In this document: piece by piece, positions 34,691 through 45,498 of the stretch
Layout of the letters: each line of letters opens with the position of its first letter
How positions within the stretch are numbered: position 1 is the stretch's first letter
Source: Siphonodentalium dalli
Taxonomy: Eukaryota; Mollusca; Scaphopoda; Gadilida; Siphonodentaliidae
Assembly (NCBI GenBank): GCA_032622095.1
Contig: CP136062.1
Location: 197,541,887 to 197,605,886, forward strand
Length of the DNA: 64,000 bases
Reading direction: 5' to 3'
Notes under the pieces: model-generated
The model's input: only the letters and a program-made list of their open reading frames with translations
What the model was told of the DNA's origin: nothing
Database searches by the model: none
Program-made: the position numbers and the translations under genes

Positions 34691-35004
34691 TTTGTAGTTG
34701 CTGAGCGAGTCGTGTGGTGCGCTGCAATGAAGAACGGGGCCCGTGTTATTATATTGAAATGGTGTTAGTTGTGTTAGTTATGCAATCAGGCATCATGAAT
34801 ATTCAAGGACATCTCCGGCATAGAGGGTTCCGTGCCCCCCCCCCCCCCCAGATCATCCATATTCCTTCCATAGTTTATGGTAATACTGTGTACATTTAGT
34901 AGTAAAAATGATATTATCACTGTTGTCAAAGGTACGTCAGTCCATTGCACATTTTGTGTTTACGTTTTTGGAAGTTTTGAGTTTGAATTTTCCGTATGCT
35001 TACG

Positions 35005-35725
35005 TCTGTTATTTTATTTCAGGTGATGATGTATTGCGAAGGCTGTCATGGATGTCATGAAGAGCGTTTCATGCCTAAGGGTGGCCCTTTTCATGGCCAT
35101 TACATTTTATTAAGAGAGCTTTGCATTAGCTGTAACATGTTGTTTCGAATTTTCTCTCCCACCCTTCTTCCCCAGGGCATGGGCGTAGATGTATTTACAA
35201 AATACTGATTTCGAAACTGTTTGATAGACTTTAATAGCTAGCCATATATGTGAATGGTATAAACAAGAGATATATACACATAATATACATTTAATATATT
35301 GTTTTGGTTTTTAGATTTTTTTGTATTTTCTTTGTTTTGGTAAAACTAGTATATACATTTTGCTCATATCTGTTATTTTATTTCAGATGATGATGCATTG
35401 TGATGGGTGTCGTGGATGTCGAGAAGAGCGTTCCATGCCTAAGGGCGGCCCTCTTCAGGGCCATCACATTTTATTAAGAGAATTTGGCATTAGCCGTAAC
35501 GTGTTGTTTCAATTTTCATCTCGCGCCCATCCTCCCCGCGGTCACGGGCGCAGATGGAAGCATGTATTTACAAAATAATGGTATTGACAGTATTTGGTAT
35601 ACTTTAATGGCTGACAATATATGCGAATGGTGTAAACAAGAGAGATATACATGTAATATACATTCAATATATATGTTGGGGTTTTTTTTTGGGTTTTTTT
35701 TGTTGGTATTTTCTTTATTTTTAAT
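35005..35725 (+). repeat. Tandem duplication (364 bp) carrying a Cys-rich exon-like frame
   Basis: Each unit has TGTTATTTTATTTCAG, a strong splice-acceptor look-alike, and then a frame. In unit 1 it is MMYCEGCHGCHEERFMPKGG followed by HYILLRELCIS; in unit 2, MMHCDGCRGCREERSMPKGG followed by HHILLREFGIS. Both go on through LF-x-x-FS to an FTK tail. Frame length and the C-x2-C-x2-C motif are kept, but most differences change amino acids, so selection is not evident. May be an exon duplication or part of a non-coding repeat. Confidence 0.4.
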
Positions 35726-36014
35726 AGAATTTTATAATATTATGTACAATGCATGGCAGTGTGTTCTTGAGCCGTCCCCGACTCCCGAAGAAAGACCAGA
35801 GCGGCAAGAGGGCCGAACATATATTGGTATATGTCCTTCCCAACTCGATGATAGCTAGTGACCACTTGTGGGTCTGAAGTTCCTTGCACCCCACCCCAAG
35901 CTAGTGCTGGGTCGGTTTTTATGCCGGTTCCCACTCGGTAGGTGTTGTCGGGTGAGTGGAATGTGTTAAACACGAGCGCTAGTTTCTGTAAAGGAATATT
36001 ACAAGATAAGCAGT

Positions 36015-36365
36015 TTGTTAGTTGGTTTGGAGGAGATAATTACTCGATGGCTTATACTACGGCCACGACAAGCGTATCTACACCGACCAAGGACATTCAC
36101 CAGCGCCCAATGAGACTTCTAGGGCGTGAGCCCGCTAACCTATGTTTTAGTTTTGGTGTCAGTCAATGTAATAATACACATGTTATCACCATTTCGGCGA
36201 ATTTGGCCGAGTATAAATTCGCGTTGTTAGTTGGTTTGGAGGAGATAATTACTCCATGGCTTATACTACGGCCACGACAAGCGTATCTAGGGCGTGAACC
36301 CGATAACCTATGTTTTAGTTTTGGTGTTAGTCAATGTAATAATACACATGTTATCAATACAATGA
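36015..36365. repeat. Imperfect tandem duplication, period about 207 bp
   Basis: TTAGTTGGTTTGGAGGAGAT occurs at 36018 and 36225, each followed by TACGGCCACGACAAGCGTAT and CTATGTTTTAGTTTTGGTGT. The first copy has about 40 extra bases. It lies just beyond the C-terminal end of the LINE on the minus strand. Confidence 0.8.
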
Positions 36366-36369
36366 TAGG

Positions 36370-39300
36370 TAATTAGCGTTTGCTGAGGATGAGCTTCCTC
36401 AAATTTAGTTCTGTCGTGAGACTGGAGTTACTAATTCGGGTCAATGTCAGGTCAGCGAGTTCTTTGTTCTGTAGATAAATGGAGGGCCCGAATGGGGGTG
36501 GGGCGTATTTCGAAAAGGGCTTTCCTAAGTGCTGTTTTTTGTGCCACTTGCATTTTATTTAAGGCGTTTTTTTTGTATTTTGAAGTAATTATTGCCTCAT
36601 ATTCCATTACTGGGCGGATGAATTGTTTGTATAATTTAATTAGAGTGATTGGGTTGAAACCCCCCCCCCCTGTGGTCGAAGTCTCGTTAGAAGTGCGGTT
36701 CTTTGTAAAGCTTAGTGTGAACTGTTCGTCTAGTGTGAATCCTAATAGAGTTGCTTCTTTGCTTTGTTTTATTGGTTCGTTAAATAGTGTAAGTTTTGGT
36801 TTTGAGCTGTAAGACTTAGTTAAGTTCCCAAATACTACCGGTTGTGTTTTGTTTGGATTTAGTTTTATTCTCCATTTGGCAAACCGTTTTTCTAGTTCTG
36901 TAAGTTGTTTTTGTAGTCTAATCTCGATCAGTTTGCATCCTTTTGCTAGTGTTCATAGACCTATGGGTCCGATTCGTCATCTAAACCTGGTCTACGTAAA
37001 CCTCTAGGTTTAAACCGCCGTGAGTCAGCAAAATCCGTGGTTTAAACCCGCGGCCGCAGGTCTAAGTGACGCATTCGTCATCTCTGGTTTAAACCTGGTC
37101 CAGCCAGACCAGTGGTTTAGCAGTAGTGTCTCTGTATCGTCGAGATAATTAATCGTTCTCTCCTAACGCGGACCGCCTCGTTTTATTGATTGCGAAAATC
37201 AATAATTACGACAGCGACCATATTTTGATTGGAAATTTATAAGCGAGAAGCACTCACACCTATACAGTGTGTGGGGATAAGTTTTTGTCAATTTCGATAT
37301 TGTTTTTGTGTTTTATAAGCTTAAACCGGCAACTAAACCATCTAATTCGGCGGTCCAGCTAAACCATCTTTACCGAGGCTAAACCTGAGATGACGAATCC
37401 GTCTTTTCTTCATCGCGGTTTAGAATTGTCAAACAATCAGTCAAAGGGTGGAGCTGTAAATAATCTCGAGTGAGGGCGTATCTAAGTGGCGACTGCAGAC
37501 TGGTGTTATCATGTCACAGTTGATTCATTCCCACGTGATAATTGAGGACGTGTCAGTAAGTATTACACCAACTGCCTTTTGTTCCGCTTGGTAACAGGGT
37601 AGTTTGACTGCATGCTCATATCACCGACTGGAGTTGTCAATTAGCTGGCCACTAAACGACAAAAACGCCCACTTAGACCCGGTTTGGCTGGACCGCCAAT
37701 GGGGGTTTAAACTCGGAGGTTTAAACCGGAGATGACGAATCGGGCAATGTTGTCTGCAAATTGTGAAGCTTGTACACTGTGTGTAGGATCTATTGGGATA
37801 TAATTGACGTAGATTAAAAAAAGGAGAGGACTTAAGACTGACCCCTGGGGGTGCCAGCTTTAAGATTGACTTTTTCGGAGATTTCATCATTTATCCTTAC
37901 GGCCTTGATTCTGTGTGTTAAGAACAATGAGTGAAGTCTGACTATTTTGTGTGGTAGTTCAGAATCAAAAGCGTTTTCTACATCGAGGAATATGGCCCCT
38001 GTTTCCCGGCCCCGACTTATTGCCGTTATGATATCTTATGTTAGTCTATATACGTGTTCTATGCCCTCTTTTCCACTTCTATAAGCCCTTTGATATTTGT
38101 TGAACAAATTAATGCTCTCTAGGTGAGTCTTTATACGGCTGCTAATGATTCTTTCGAAGAGTTTGCCAGTGCATATTAGTAAGCTGATGGGTCTGTAATT
38201 GGTTGGGATTGTTTGGTCTTTGCCGGGCTTAGGAATCATTGTCCCGATTGCAGTTTTCCATTATTTGGGAAAGTAACCCAGTCTCATACATTGGTTATAT
38301 AGATTAGTAAGTCTTATAAATAGCTCGTTCGGCGCTTGTCTTATTACGCCGTATACGTGATATCGTCGTCGCCGGGTGCTTTGTTAGGTTGCCCCGGCTC
38401 AGATTTCTTCTCACCTCTTGTAAATCGATTTCGGCCATTAGGGGATCTTCGTCACCCGGTTCGACTTTGTCTTTTAGTAGTGGTGCGAAGAGTTCTGAAT
38501 GGTCATCGATATAATCGTTGACAAAACGTTTAAAATTTTGTTGAATATGTCACCTTCGTTGGTGGTGTGGATCTTGCGTAGACTCTCTGCGAAGATTTGG
38601 GCTTTTTCGTGATCATTTTCAGATTTTTTTGCCATTTTGGTCAGTTAGTGATATTGAGTTTTCTGATGTTGCGTTATTCCATTGGCCCGTGAGTGTTTTA
38701 AATGTTTGCCAGGAAATTATATCCATGTTTTGGTCATTTAAGCTGGCTGTTACTTTTTTCCAGAACTTGGGTTTTACCTCTTTTATTTTTTGTTTTACTT
38801 GTCTATTAAGTTTGTTATCAAGTGTTTTATACTCATTATCGTTGGGGTTCTTCGCTGAGTCTCCGTATTTTCCTTTTGAACCTTATAAGATTCAGTGTAT
38901 CCCTGGACGCCCTCCATGTATGAGTGTTTACCTCTCTTTTAGGGCATGCTAAGTTTAGTGCATTATTAAGTGTTTCTGATATGTTTATTGCAGCTAGAGT
39001 TTTGGGTGAATTAAGCTCAGATTTTGATAGATATGAAATAATTTCTTGCTTGAATATTTGCCAGTCGGCTTTGCCTATATTTCTTCTCAATTTAACTTTT
39101 GCTTGCTGATTTTAATTTTTTTTATTTTTAGTTCGAGCGGGAGGTGGTCGCTTCCAACATCAGGCCCAATGGTGGTTTCAATGCTGAGTCTGGCCGCTTC
39201 CTCCTTAGCGAACGCGTGATCTATTATATCCCATTTCTTTGTGTTGGTTCTCCAGAGTCATTTAAGTGAATGAGTTCTAATTCCTCTTTGATGTCAAAGA

Positions 39301-39761
39301 GGATATCGCCATGCTTATTTGTTTGTTTGCTATTGAAAATTTGATGTTTGTCGTTGACATCACCTAAAAATATACATTGGTTATTTCTTTTTGTAAAGAA
39401 TTTTAGTGTTTCCAGTTTTGGGGGAGAGGTCTCCTGTGGAGGGTAGTACAGGGAGATAATTGTGACTTTTTTGTTCTTAATAGTGATATCTATAGCAATA
39501 ACATTTCCATCATTATCAATAGGTGCAATATTTTCAACAAGTTTGTATTTGAAGCTGTGTTGGATAAGGAAGGCAACACCTCCGCCGTGGCAAGTGCGGT
39601 CATTTCGAATTAAATTGTATCCTGGAAATCGGATTTTTGATTTGTGATCTAATTTTGTTTCATTAAGTGCTATTATATTATGGCTTGCAATCTTCGATAT
39701 ATTCAATTATTTATTGTCTGAGGCCATTAATGTTAATATGAGTTATTTTTAAATACTCCAT
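36370..39761 (-). pseudogene. Jockey-like LINE ORF2 (endonuclease and reverse transcriptase), decayed
   Basis: ORF2 starts with MEYLKITHINING at 39761. Endonuclease (APE type): NIIALNETKLDHKSK, NDRTCHGGGVAFLIQHSF, IISLYYPPQE, FLGDVNDKHQ and, after a frameshift near 39230, GSDHLPLELKI. Linker frames follow (RRNIGKADWQIFKQEI, FWKKVTASLND). Reverse transcriptase: IPKPGKDQTIPTNYRPISLL (38240-38170), FLDVENAFD (motif A, near 37980), GTPRGSVLSPLLF (motif B, 37857-37820), QFADN (motif C, 37765-37750, where FADD is expected). A MITE follows, and beyond it RFAKWRIKLNPNKTQPVVFG (near 36880). Frameshifts, stops and the insertion show it is inactive. In the living element it would nick DNA and prime reverse transcription. 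Confidence 0.88.
36969..37743. mobile_element. MITE with GATTCGTCATCT ends, inserted in LINE ORF2
   Basis: Inverted ends CCGATTCGTCATCT lie at 36969 and, complemented, at 37743. They are followed by GGTTTAAACC-rich text. Further copies of the same end occur inside, at 37075-37100 and, inverted, near 37380-37405, so the element is compound or nested. It interrupts the reverse transcriptase just after motif C. A clear target duplication was not found. Confidence 0.7.
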
Positions 39762-39814
39762 GATTGGGCTGTTAGGAGTACTACTTGTTTGGTTGGTATA
39801 TTATTCTTACATAT

Positions 39815-40501
39815 TAATTGTTGATTTTGTCGATTTCTCTGGTATAGTCTCTTACACAATGGCTATTTATGTTGATTTTTAAGAATTTGCTTACTTTTTG
39901 TGTGACATTTTGTAGGAAGCTGTTATCGTCATTATGCGTTCTAAATTCCCTTAAGCATTATACTATTGTAGCCGCGAATCTGATGGCTTCGCTAGATTCC
40001 ATAGGTTTTTTTTGCCACGGCAGCGTATGTTAACTTTCTTTTTTCATTTACTTCAACTTCCCCTATATAGGCTCTGCATCCTTTGAAGTAGGCCGGGTGG
40101 TCTCCATCGCTGTTGATGCATCGTCTAATAGAGGATTCCCATGATTTGTAATTGTGTTTTTCGGCACATTTTTTGCAAATGTCGGTATCTTCAGTGCATC
40201 CGGATACCTTGTGCTGGAAGCGGAAGCATTTCAGACACTGGGTGGCATGGGTAGGTTGCTGATATTCTATTACTTTATATTTGTTTTTGGAGGCACCCAG
40301 TTGGACCCCCTTGAGCATTTGGTCTTTGCTTGGGGTGTCGGGGCATTTAGCCTTGATCTTTCTGGTAGGGGCATCACCATGTTTGACTGAATACATGTGT
40401 TTAGCTTCAAACTCAGGTCCTATGTCCCATTGTATTTCCTCTATCGGTGTTTCCGGGTCTACCCCACATATGATCACATTCAGATTTGTGGTGGGTTCCA
40501 T
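39815..40501 (-). pseudogene. Jockey-like LINE ORF1 (gag-like, zinc knuckles)
   Basis: The minus-strand frame starts MEPTTNLNVIICGVDPETPI at 40501 and contains CLKCFRFQHKVSGC (CCHC), CKKCAEKHNY and HPAYFKGCRAYIGEVEV, the usual order of Jockey ORF1 zinc knuckles. The frame stops at about 39992, but a shifted frame continues SEAIRFAATIV and FRTHNDDNSFLQNVTQKVSK to about 39815, so the original tail is longer. It lies 5' of ORF2 on the same strand. Confidence 0.85.
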
Positions 40502-41101
40502 TTTTCCCCGATTTCAATTTGTAGGAGAAATAAATATCCTTTATAATCAATGTATTATACAGTACTATAACAACACCTGTTTACCCTCACACTATGAGAG
40601 ATAGAGCTGAAAATGCCACGCTGTCAATCAAACATCCAATTATCGATTGATCAGGTGGCGTCATATATTCGTCGCTCTTGATTGGCTAGTTGGCAGTCGT
40701 TCGACTGTTGCATAACCTGCTCATGTGGTCCTTGTATATTTCTGATGTGGCACGAGTTTTAGTTTCTGAAACTTGATTTCTTTGAAAATGTGTTAGCACG
40801 ATTTCTCTAAGTATTTGTGCACTGACGTATTGATAGTTAATTAACAGTATGGTTATTGGCAGGGCAGTCCTATCCTATTTTTATGCAACACCGGAATTCC
40901 ATTTTATATCGTAGGAAGTATCAAATAATATGTATGTACATATTAGGCACGCAGTATACAGGCGTGGTGACATATTACGGTGGTCCTGTCATTTTTATAA
41001 CACAAAGTAATCAAGAAATTTAGGTTTTCGAGAAATAACTTCAATGGCTAAATGTGTGACAACCACTGGTTTTATTGTATTCCCTGGATGATAGCTTATG
41101 A
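40502..41101. other. LINE 5' flank or untranslated region; no gene
   Basis: Sequence upstream of LINE ORF1 on the minus strand. The LINE 5' end cannot be placed. No other feature seen. Confidence 0.4.
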
Positions 41102-41105
41102 TTAA

Positions 41106-41476
41106 CCCTTTACCCAACAAACCGGCCAAAACCGGCCAAATAAAGCTTCAACAGCCTAAAATATCTTCGGTCTGTCTCAATAGAACCATACAAATATGGA
41201 TATCATTGGAACCGGCTCCTTGACCACATTGTGATGGTTACAGTTATGCCCTGTGCCAATGCATTCTCTTATATATGCGAGTCGACCATAGGTCGCCTCG
41301 CATATATTGGCATTGGCCTAAAAAATATCTTACCATTTTTTCTTACATTCTTTAACAATTTTATAATTTTTAATGTGTTAAGCCAATGCATTCTCTTATA
41401 TATGCGAGGCGACCTATGGTCGACTCGCATATATAAGAGAATGCATTGGCACAGGGCCGTTCTGTTGGGTAAAGGG
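41106..41476 (+). mobile_element. Nested-palindrome MITE, family P, copy 3
   Basis: TTAA on both sides (41102-41105, 41477-41480) and intact CCCTTTACCCAACA ends. The first palindrome has lost part of its right arm; the second (about 41383-41449) is complete. Confidence 0.85.
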
Positions 41477-41479
41477 TTA

Positions 41480-41665
41480 AATTATAGTAGCATAGCATAC
41501 ATTAGTACAGAGGATAACGACATTGAAAGGAACTTGAGATTTATTTTTAATATTCACCAATTTGGTAACTACTCAACAATAAGTGATAAAATTAGTATAT
41601 AATGGGTTAATGGTGGTTGGTTGTGTCGAAACACTATCTGTGTTTAATCTCCTTAAGAGATGAAG
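41480..41665 (+). repeat. LINE 5'-related fragment
   Basis: GGTAACTACTCAACAATAAG matches 44742-44762. The block with GGTGGTTGGTTGTGTCGAAAC resembles 62350-62372. It appears to be a piece of the same 5' region seen with LINE ORF1 fragments elsewhere. Confidence 0.4.
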
Positions 41666-41940
41666 TAATTACCAGGACATTGCCGGCTAATAACTAGCAG
41701 TCATGCACAGCTATCAGAGTTGGAGAGGTGCCATGCCAATGACTCATTACGCCACACCGTGGTGTTGCTTGGTACGCAGATTTTCATATTCTGTGGTCGA
41801 TCGATAATCCACTGGGCGACTGTATTATTGTGGTTATTTCGTACTGAGTATAAATCGTACCGATAGAGTCACGATAGTACAACAAAGATTAGCACATGTG
41901 TTTACGTCACCGGTGTACTTGTGGGGGCATGTTTCTATTA

Positions 41941-42690
41941 TGAAGGTTCGCTATCCCGAAGGTCCGCTATTCCGAAGGTTCTCTATTCCGAAGGTTTTTG
42001 TTATTTTTAGGTTAATTCTATATTCTAAAGTATTGAGACTAATTTGAGAGGGTTCATTATCACAAAGATTCTTTTTACGGAGTGTGCACTCACATCCGAA
42101 CTGATCCTGCGCGCATACCGATACAGATACAGGAGGAAATAACTTAACTTAGAACATTAAATGTGATTTTGTTTTGTTTTCGCGGGTTTTCTTGAGATTT
42201 AATGTCATTACGTGGGCCCATACTTTTGAATTCTTGGCATATAATATGAATGTTGTGGTATATTGTGGACCCTCCCGCATTGGGACATGACACAGGTACA
42301 GTTGACTTAAGTGATGTTCTGTGTGGGCTCCAATTTGGAGTTCAATATTTTAAGGGCCAAATTTAGGATTTTATGGGCCCATACCTTTGAACTCTGGGCA
42401 TATAATATGAATATTGGGGGCTTGTCTCTATTCCGAAGGTTCACTATCCAGAATGTCCACTATTCCGAAATTTCTCTGAATGTTCGCTATTCCGAAGGTT
42501 CACCAATCAGAAGGTTCGTTATTCCGAAGGTTCTGTATTCCGAAGGTTTTTGTTATTTTAAGGTTAATTGTATATTCTAAAGTATTGGGAGGGTTCATTA
42601 TCACGAAGATTCTTTTTATGAAGGAAATAACTTAAAACATTAAATGTGATTTTGTTTTGTTTTCGCGGGTTTTCTTGAGTTTAATGACTT
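41941..42690. repeat. GGTTCGCTATTCCGAA minisatellite and duplicated flanks
   Basis: 16-bp units (consensus GGTTCGCTATTCCGAA) run at 41945-42000 and 42425-42560. Each is followed by a matching flank: TTAATTCTATATTCTAAAGT, then GAGGGTTCATTATCACAAAG and TTTTCGCGGGTTTTCTTGAG. A GGGCCCATAC and GGCATATAATATGAAT block is also duplicated (42215, 42375). A third minisatellite lies at 52988-53105. Confidence 0.8.
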
Positions 42691-43139
42691 TATTTCTCAT
42701 TAAATATTCACGCCAAGCAGCCCACACAATTGCTATGTTTCCATGCGATTTAATATCATTACGTGTGACCTAATATCTCAATAATCTGAGGCAAGAGTAC
42801 GCCTGCTAAAGGCGAATTATAACAGTGGGGCTATAACGCTCAATGAATACTGGGAACTATAACAATAGCAGCAGAATGTCGCTGATTAAACGAGTATGAG
42901 ATGAGCCTAACTGCAATTGTGACTTTGTTTAAAGGCCCACTTAATTTTCGAGTCATTCATTTTTGTTATAGTATATACGGTTTTAATAACAATTTATGCC
43001 ATAAAATTTGAATAAATTACTATAATTCATCACCATTTGAAACGCAGAATCCTTCTATCTCCTAGTTTGAAACACCTTTAAAATACCGCGACAAGTCGTG
43101 CGTCGTATATCTAGCAATTAGCAACTAACATGTCCTCTT

Positions 43140-43560
43140 CGGCTTTCCATAGATTTCAACGTAATTTGATACTTATGGGTATTTGTGTCCGGGAAGTGTT
43201 TTGGACGGGTCAAATCGTGAGCCCGACCTGACCTTGACCTTTAAAACTGTCAATACAAGGTCAATTTGGGTAAAACGGACAAATTTCGGCGAAATTTGAT
43301 ACCTATGGATACTTTTGTCCGGGGAGTGTTTTGAACGCGTCAAATCGTGACATCGGCGTGACCTTGACCTTCAATGTGGTCAATCAAAGGTAAAATCGGG
43401 TAAAACGGATGGATTTCGACGAAATTTGATACCTATGGGTACTTTTGTCGGGGGGGGGGGTGTTTTGGACGGGTCAAATCATGACCCTGACCTGACCTTG
43501 ACTTTCGAAATAGTCAATTGAAGGTCAAATCGCGCCTTTCGCCGGAAATCAGATGGGAAA
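43140..43560. repeat. Tandem repeat, period 130 bp, with TGACCTTGACCTT
   Basis: AATTTGATAC anchors at 43163, 43293 and 43423 give a 130-bp period. Each unit contains GGGTCAAATC, then a CTGACCTTGACCTT-type motif (AGGTCA direct repeats on the other strand). A G11 run lies in the third unit. Confidence 0.85.
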
Positions 43561-43899
43561 CATCCCGGACGAAGTCGGGCCCATCAGCTTGTGTAATAAA
43601 GAAGACAGTTTGAAGAAAGTAATGTATAACACGAGAAACGGGAAAACTTGAAATATAGATGTATGCAAATTTCCCACATAAAATTTGAAAGCTAGTTTAT
43701 AGAATAATTGTATTATAATTTATATTTATGGCTAATAATATGATCTTGGTGGCGTTACCATTTCTGACTATGGTTTTCTTGTTTATACTGTGTCTCGCAT
43801 ATACCAGCGTATATATGTTAGGTAGGTGATTATTGCCATTTGGGGGTCGACCTCCCAACTTGGTTAGTACGAATCCCATGAGGCACCCTCTTTGTCGTG

Positions 43900-44220
43900 G
43901 ATGAGTGGTATTACCTCCTGATTCTCTTCAGTCCTCCATCGCTTCAAGGCGGGGTTGAGTTTACCCTATACTAAATCAATCGGCTATAGTGACGTATCTT
44001 CGTAGTGTTCCAGATTACATGTACCTTGTCGCCATGTGATGTCCTATCTCTCTCCTATGTAATTCTTTTCAGTTAGTGTAGTGTTGTTTACTGTTTAGTC
44101 ATCTTATTTATTTGAATCTCGTCTTGGTGATTGCTTAATGGTTGAACAGTTTTGTTCGCAACAAAATGAAATCGGCTCGGAGCTGCAATATACAGTGGCC
44201 AAACGCGTTACCCAGTTATA
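43900..44220 (+). repeat. LINE 5' region fragment
   Basis: Matches 22900-23180: TCTTCAGTCCTCCATCGCTT..., ATCAATCGGC, GTGTTCCAGATT, GTTTACTGTTTAG, CTTGGTGATTGCT, and the GCTGCAATATACAGTGGC-AAACG end. It carries no ORF1. Confidence 0.6.
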
Positions 44221-44345
44221 ACAGTACACATTCGAATGGTATATTATTGATTTGAAGGGATGCAAAGTTAATATAAGCAGACGCTAGATATAAAAATACA
44301 ATGGGAGTCTTATTTATTCAGGGAAATGATCAGCTGATAAGTTAA

Positions 44346-44698
44346 CCCTTTACCCAACAAACCGGCCAAAAACGGCCAAATAAAGCTGCAACAGCCTAAA
44401 TTATCTTGGGTCTGTCTCAATAAAACCATACAAATATGGATATCATTGGAACCGGCTCATTGACCACATTGTGATGGTTACAGTTATGCCCTGTGCCAAT
44501 GCATTCTCTTATATATGCGAGTCGACCATAGGTCGCCTCGCATATATAAGAGAATGCATTGGCCTAAAAAATATCTTTTTTTAACACTTTTTACCATTTT
44601 TTCTTACATTCTTTAACAATTTTATAATTTTTAATGTGTTAAGAGAATGCATATATAAGAGAATGCATTGGCACAGGGCCGCTCTGTTTGGTAAAGGG
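44346..44698 (+). mobile_element. Nested-palindrome MITE, family P, copy 4
   Basis: Left TTAA at 44342-44345; the right site is TTAG (44699-44702). The first palindrome is intact. The second has lost its left arm and core, leaving ATATATAAGAGAATGCATTGG. The right end is GGTAAAGGG. Confidence 0.82.
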
Positions 44699-44796
44699 TT
44701 AGACAAACGTTTGTTTAACTTATTATCTGAACATTTTCTACGCGGTAACTACTCAACAATGAGTGTTTAGTATAAAACAAAACAGGTCAATGCACT

Positions 44797-45245
44797 GAAA
44801 AACTTTTCCGTGTCATGTAGTCAATTAGGTGTGTCAAACTACACGTATAGCGACACGGCAGCTCATTATTTGATTACAATTAGCACAGGTGTGTCATCTG
44901 ACACGCTATATGTGTCGCTCTGTGTCGCAAGTTTCTAAATAAAATTGCCAATATAATTGCCGACACACGGAACGTGTCGTTTTTCCGTGTTATGTGTCAT
45001 ATGACACGTTTCTGTGCAAATATAAAATAATTCCCAGCCCCTCGGAATCGAAGTAGTAACGTTTCATATCATGACATATAAGTACATATATGCCTTTGGA
45101 TAGTTTATTTGTGGAATTTGGAACTTTTCAAGCCGAGTTTTATCGCTGTGTCATTTGACACAGTAGATGTGTCGCGCTGTGTCGTCTATATAATTCGTTG
45201 ACACAGTAAGTGAATCAACTCCGTGTCATTTGACACGTTTAAATA
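44797..45245. repeat. Array of GTGTCAT-x-TGACAC palindromes, array 1
   Basis: GTGTCATCTGACAC, GTGTCATATGACAC, GTGTCATTTGACAC and single half motifs recur roughly every 30-60 bp. The start GAAAAACTTTTCCGTGTCA is an inverted match to the end of the array at 61990-62345. Confidence 0.75.
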
Positions 45246-45490
45246 CAAGACATACAATTTTTGCTTGTTGCTCAACCCATATATCAGTTCCTGATTTCTG
45301 AGCCTTTGTTTAAATTGGATGTCTTGTGTGTATGTAAAGTATTTTCCCATTCTTTTTTTCACAATTATTTTCCCATGCTATTTGTTACTAATAAACATTG
45401 TTTGAACTACAGTAAGTCATAACATTCAGGTTTGGTTGAGCAAATATATAATTCATTATTAATCATACATAATACTCAAACCACAACATG
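45246..45490. other. AT-rich spacer
   Basis: No feature recognised between the GTGTCA array and the foldback element. Confidence 0.4.
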
Positions 45491-45498
45491 ACACCCCT

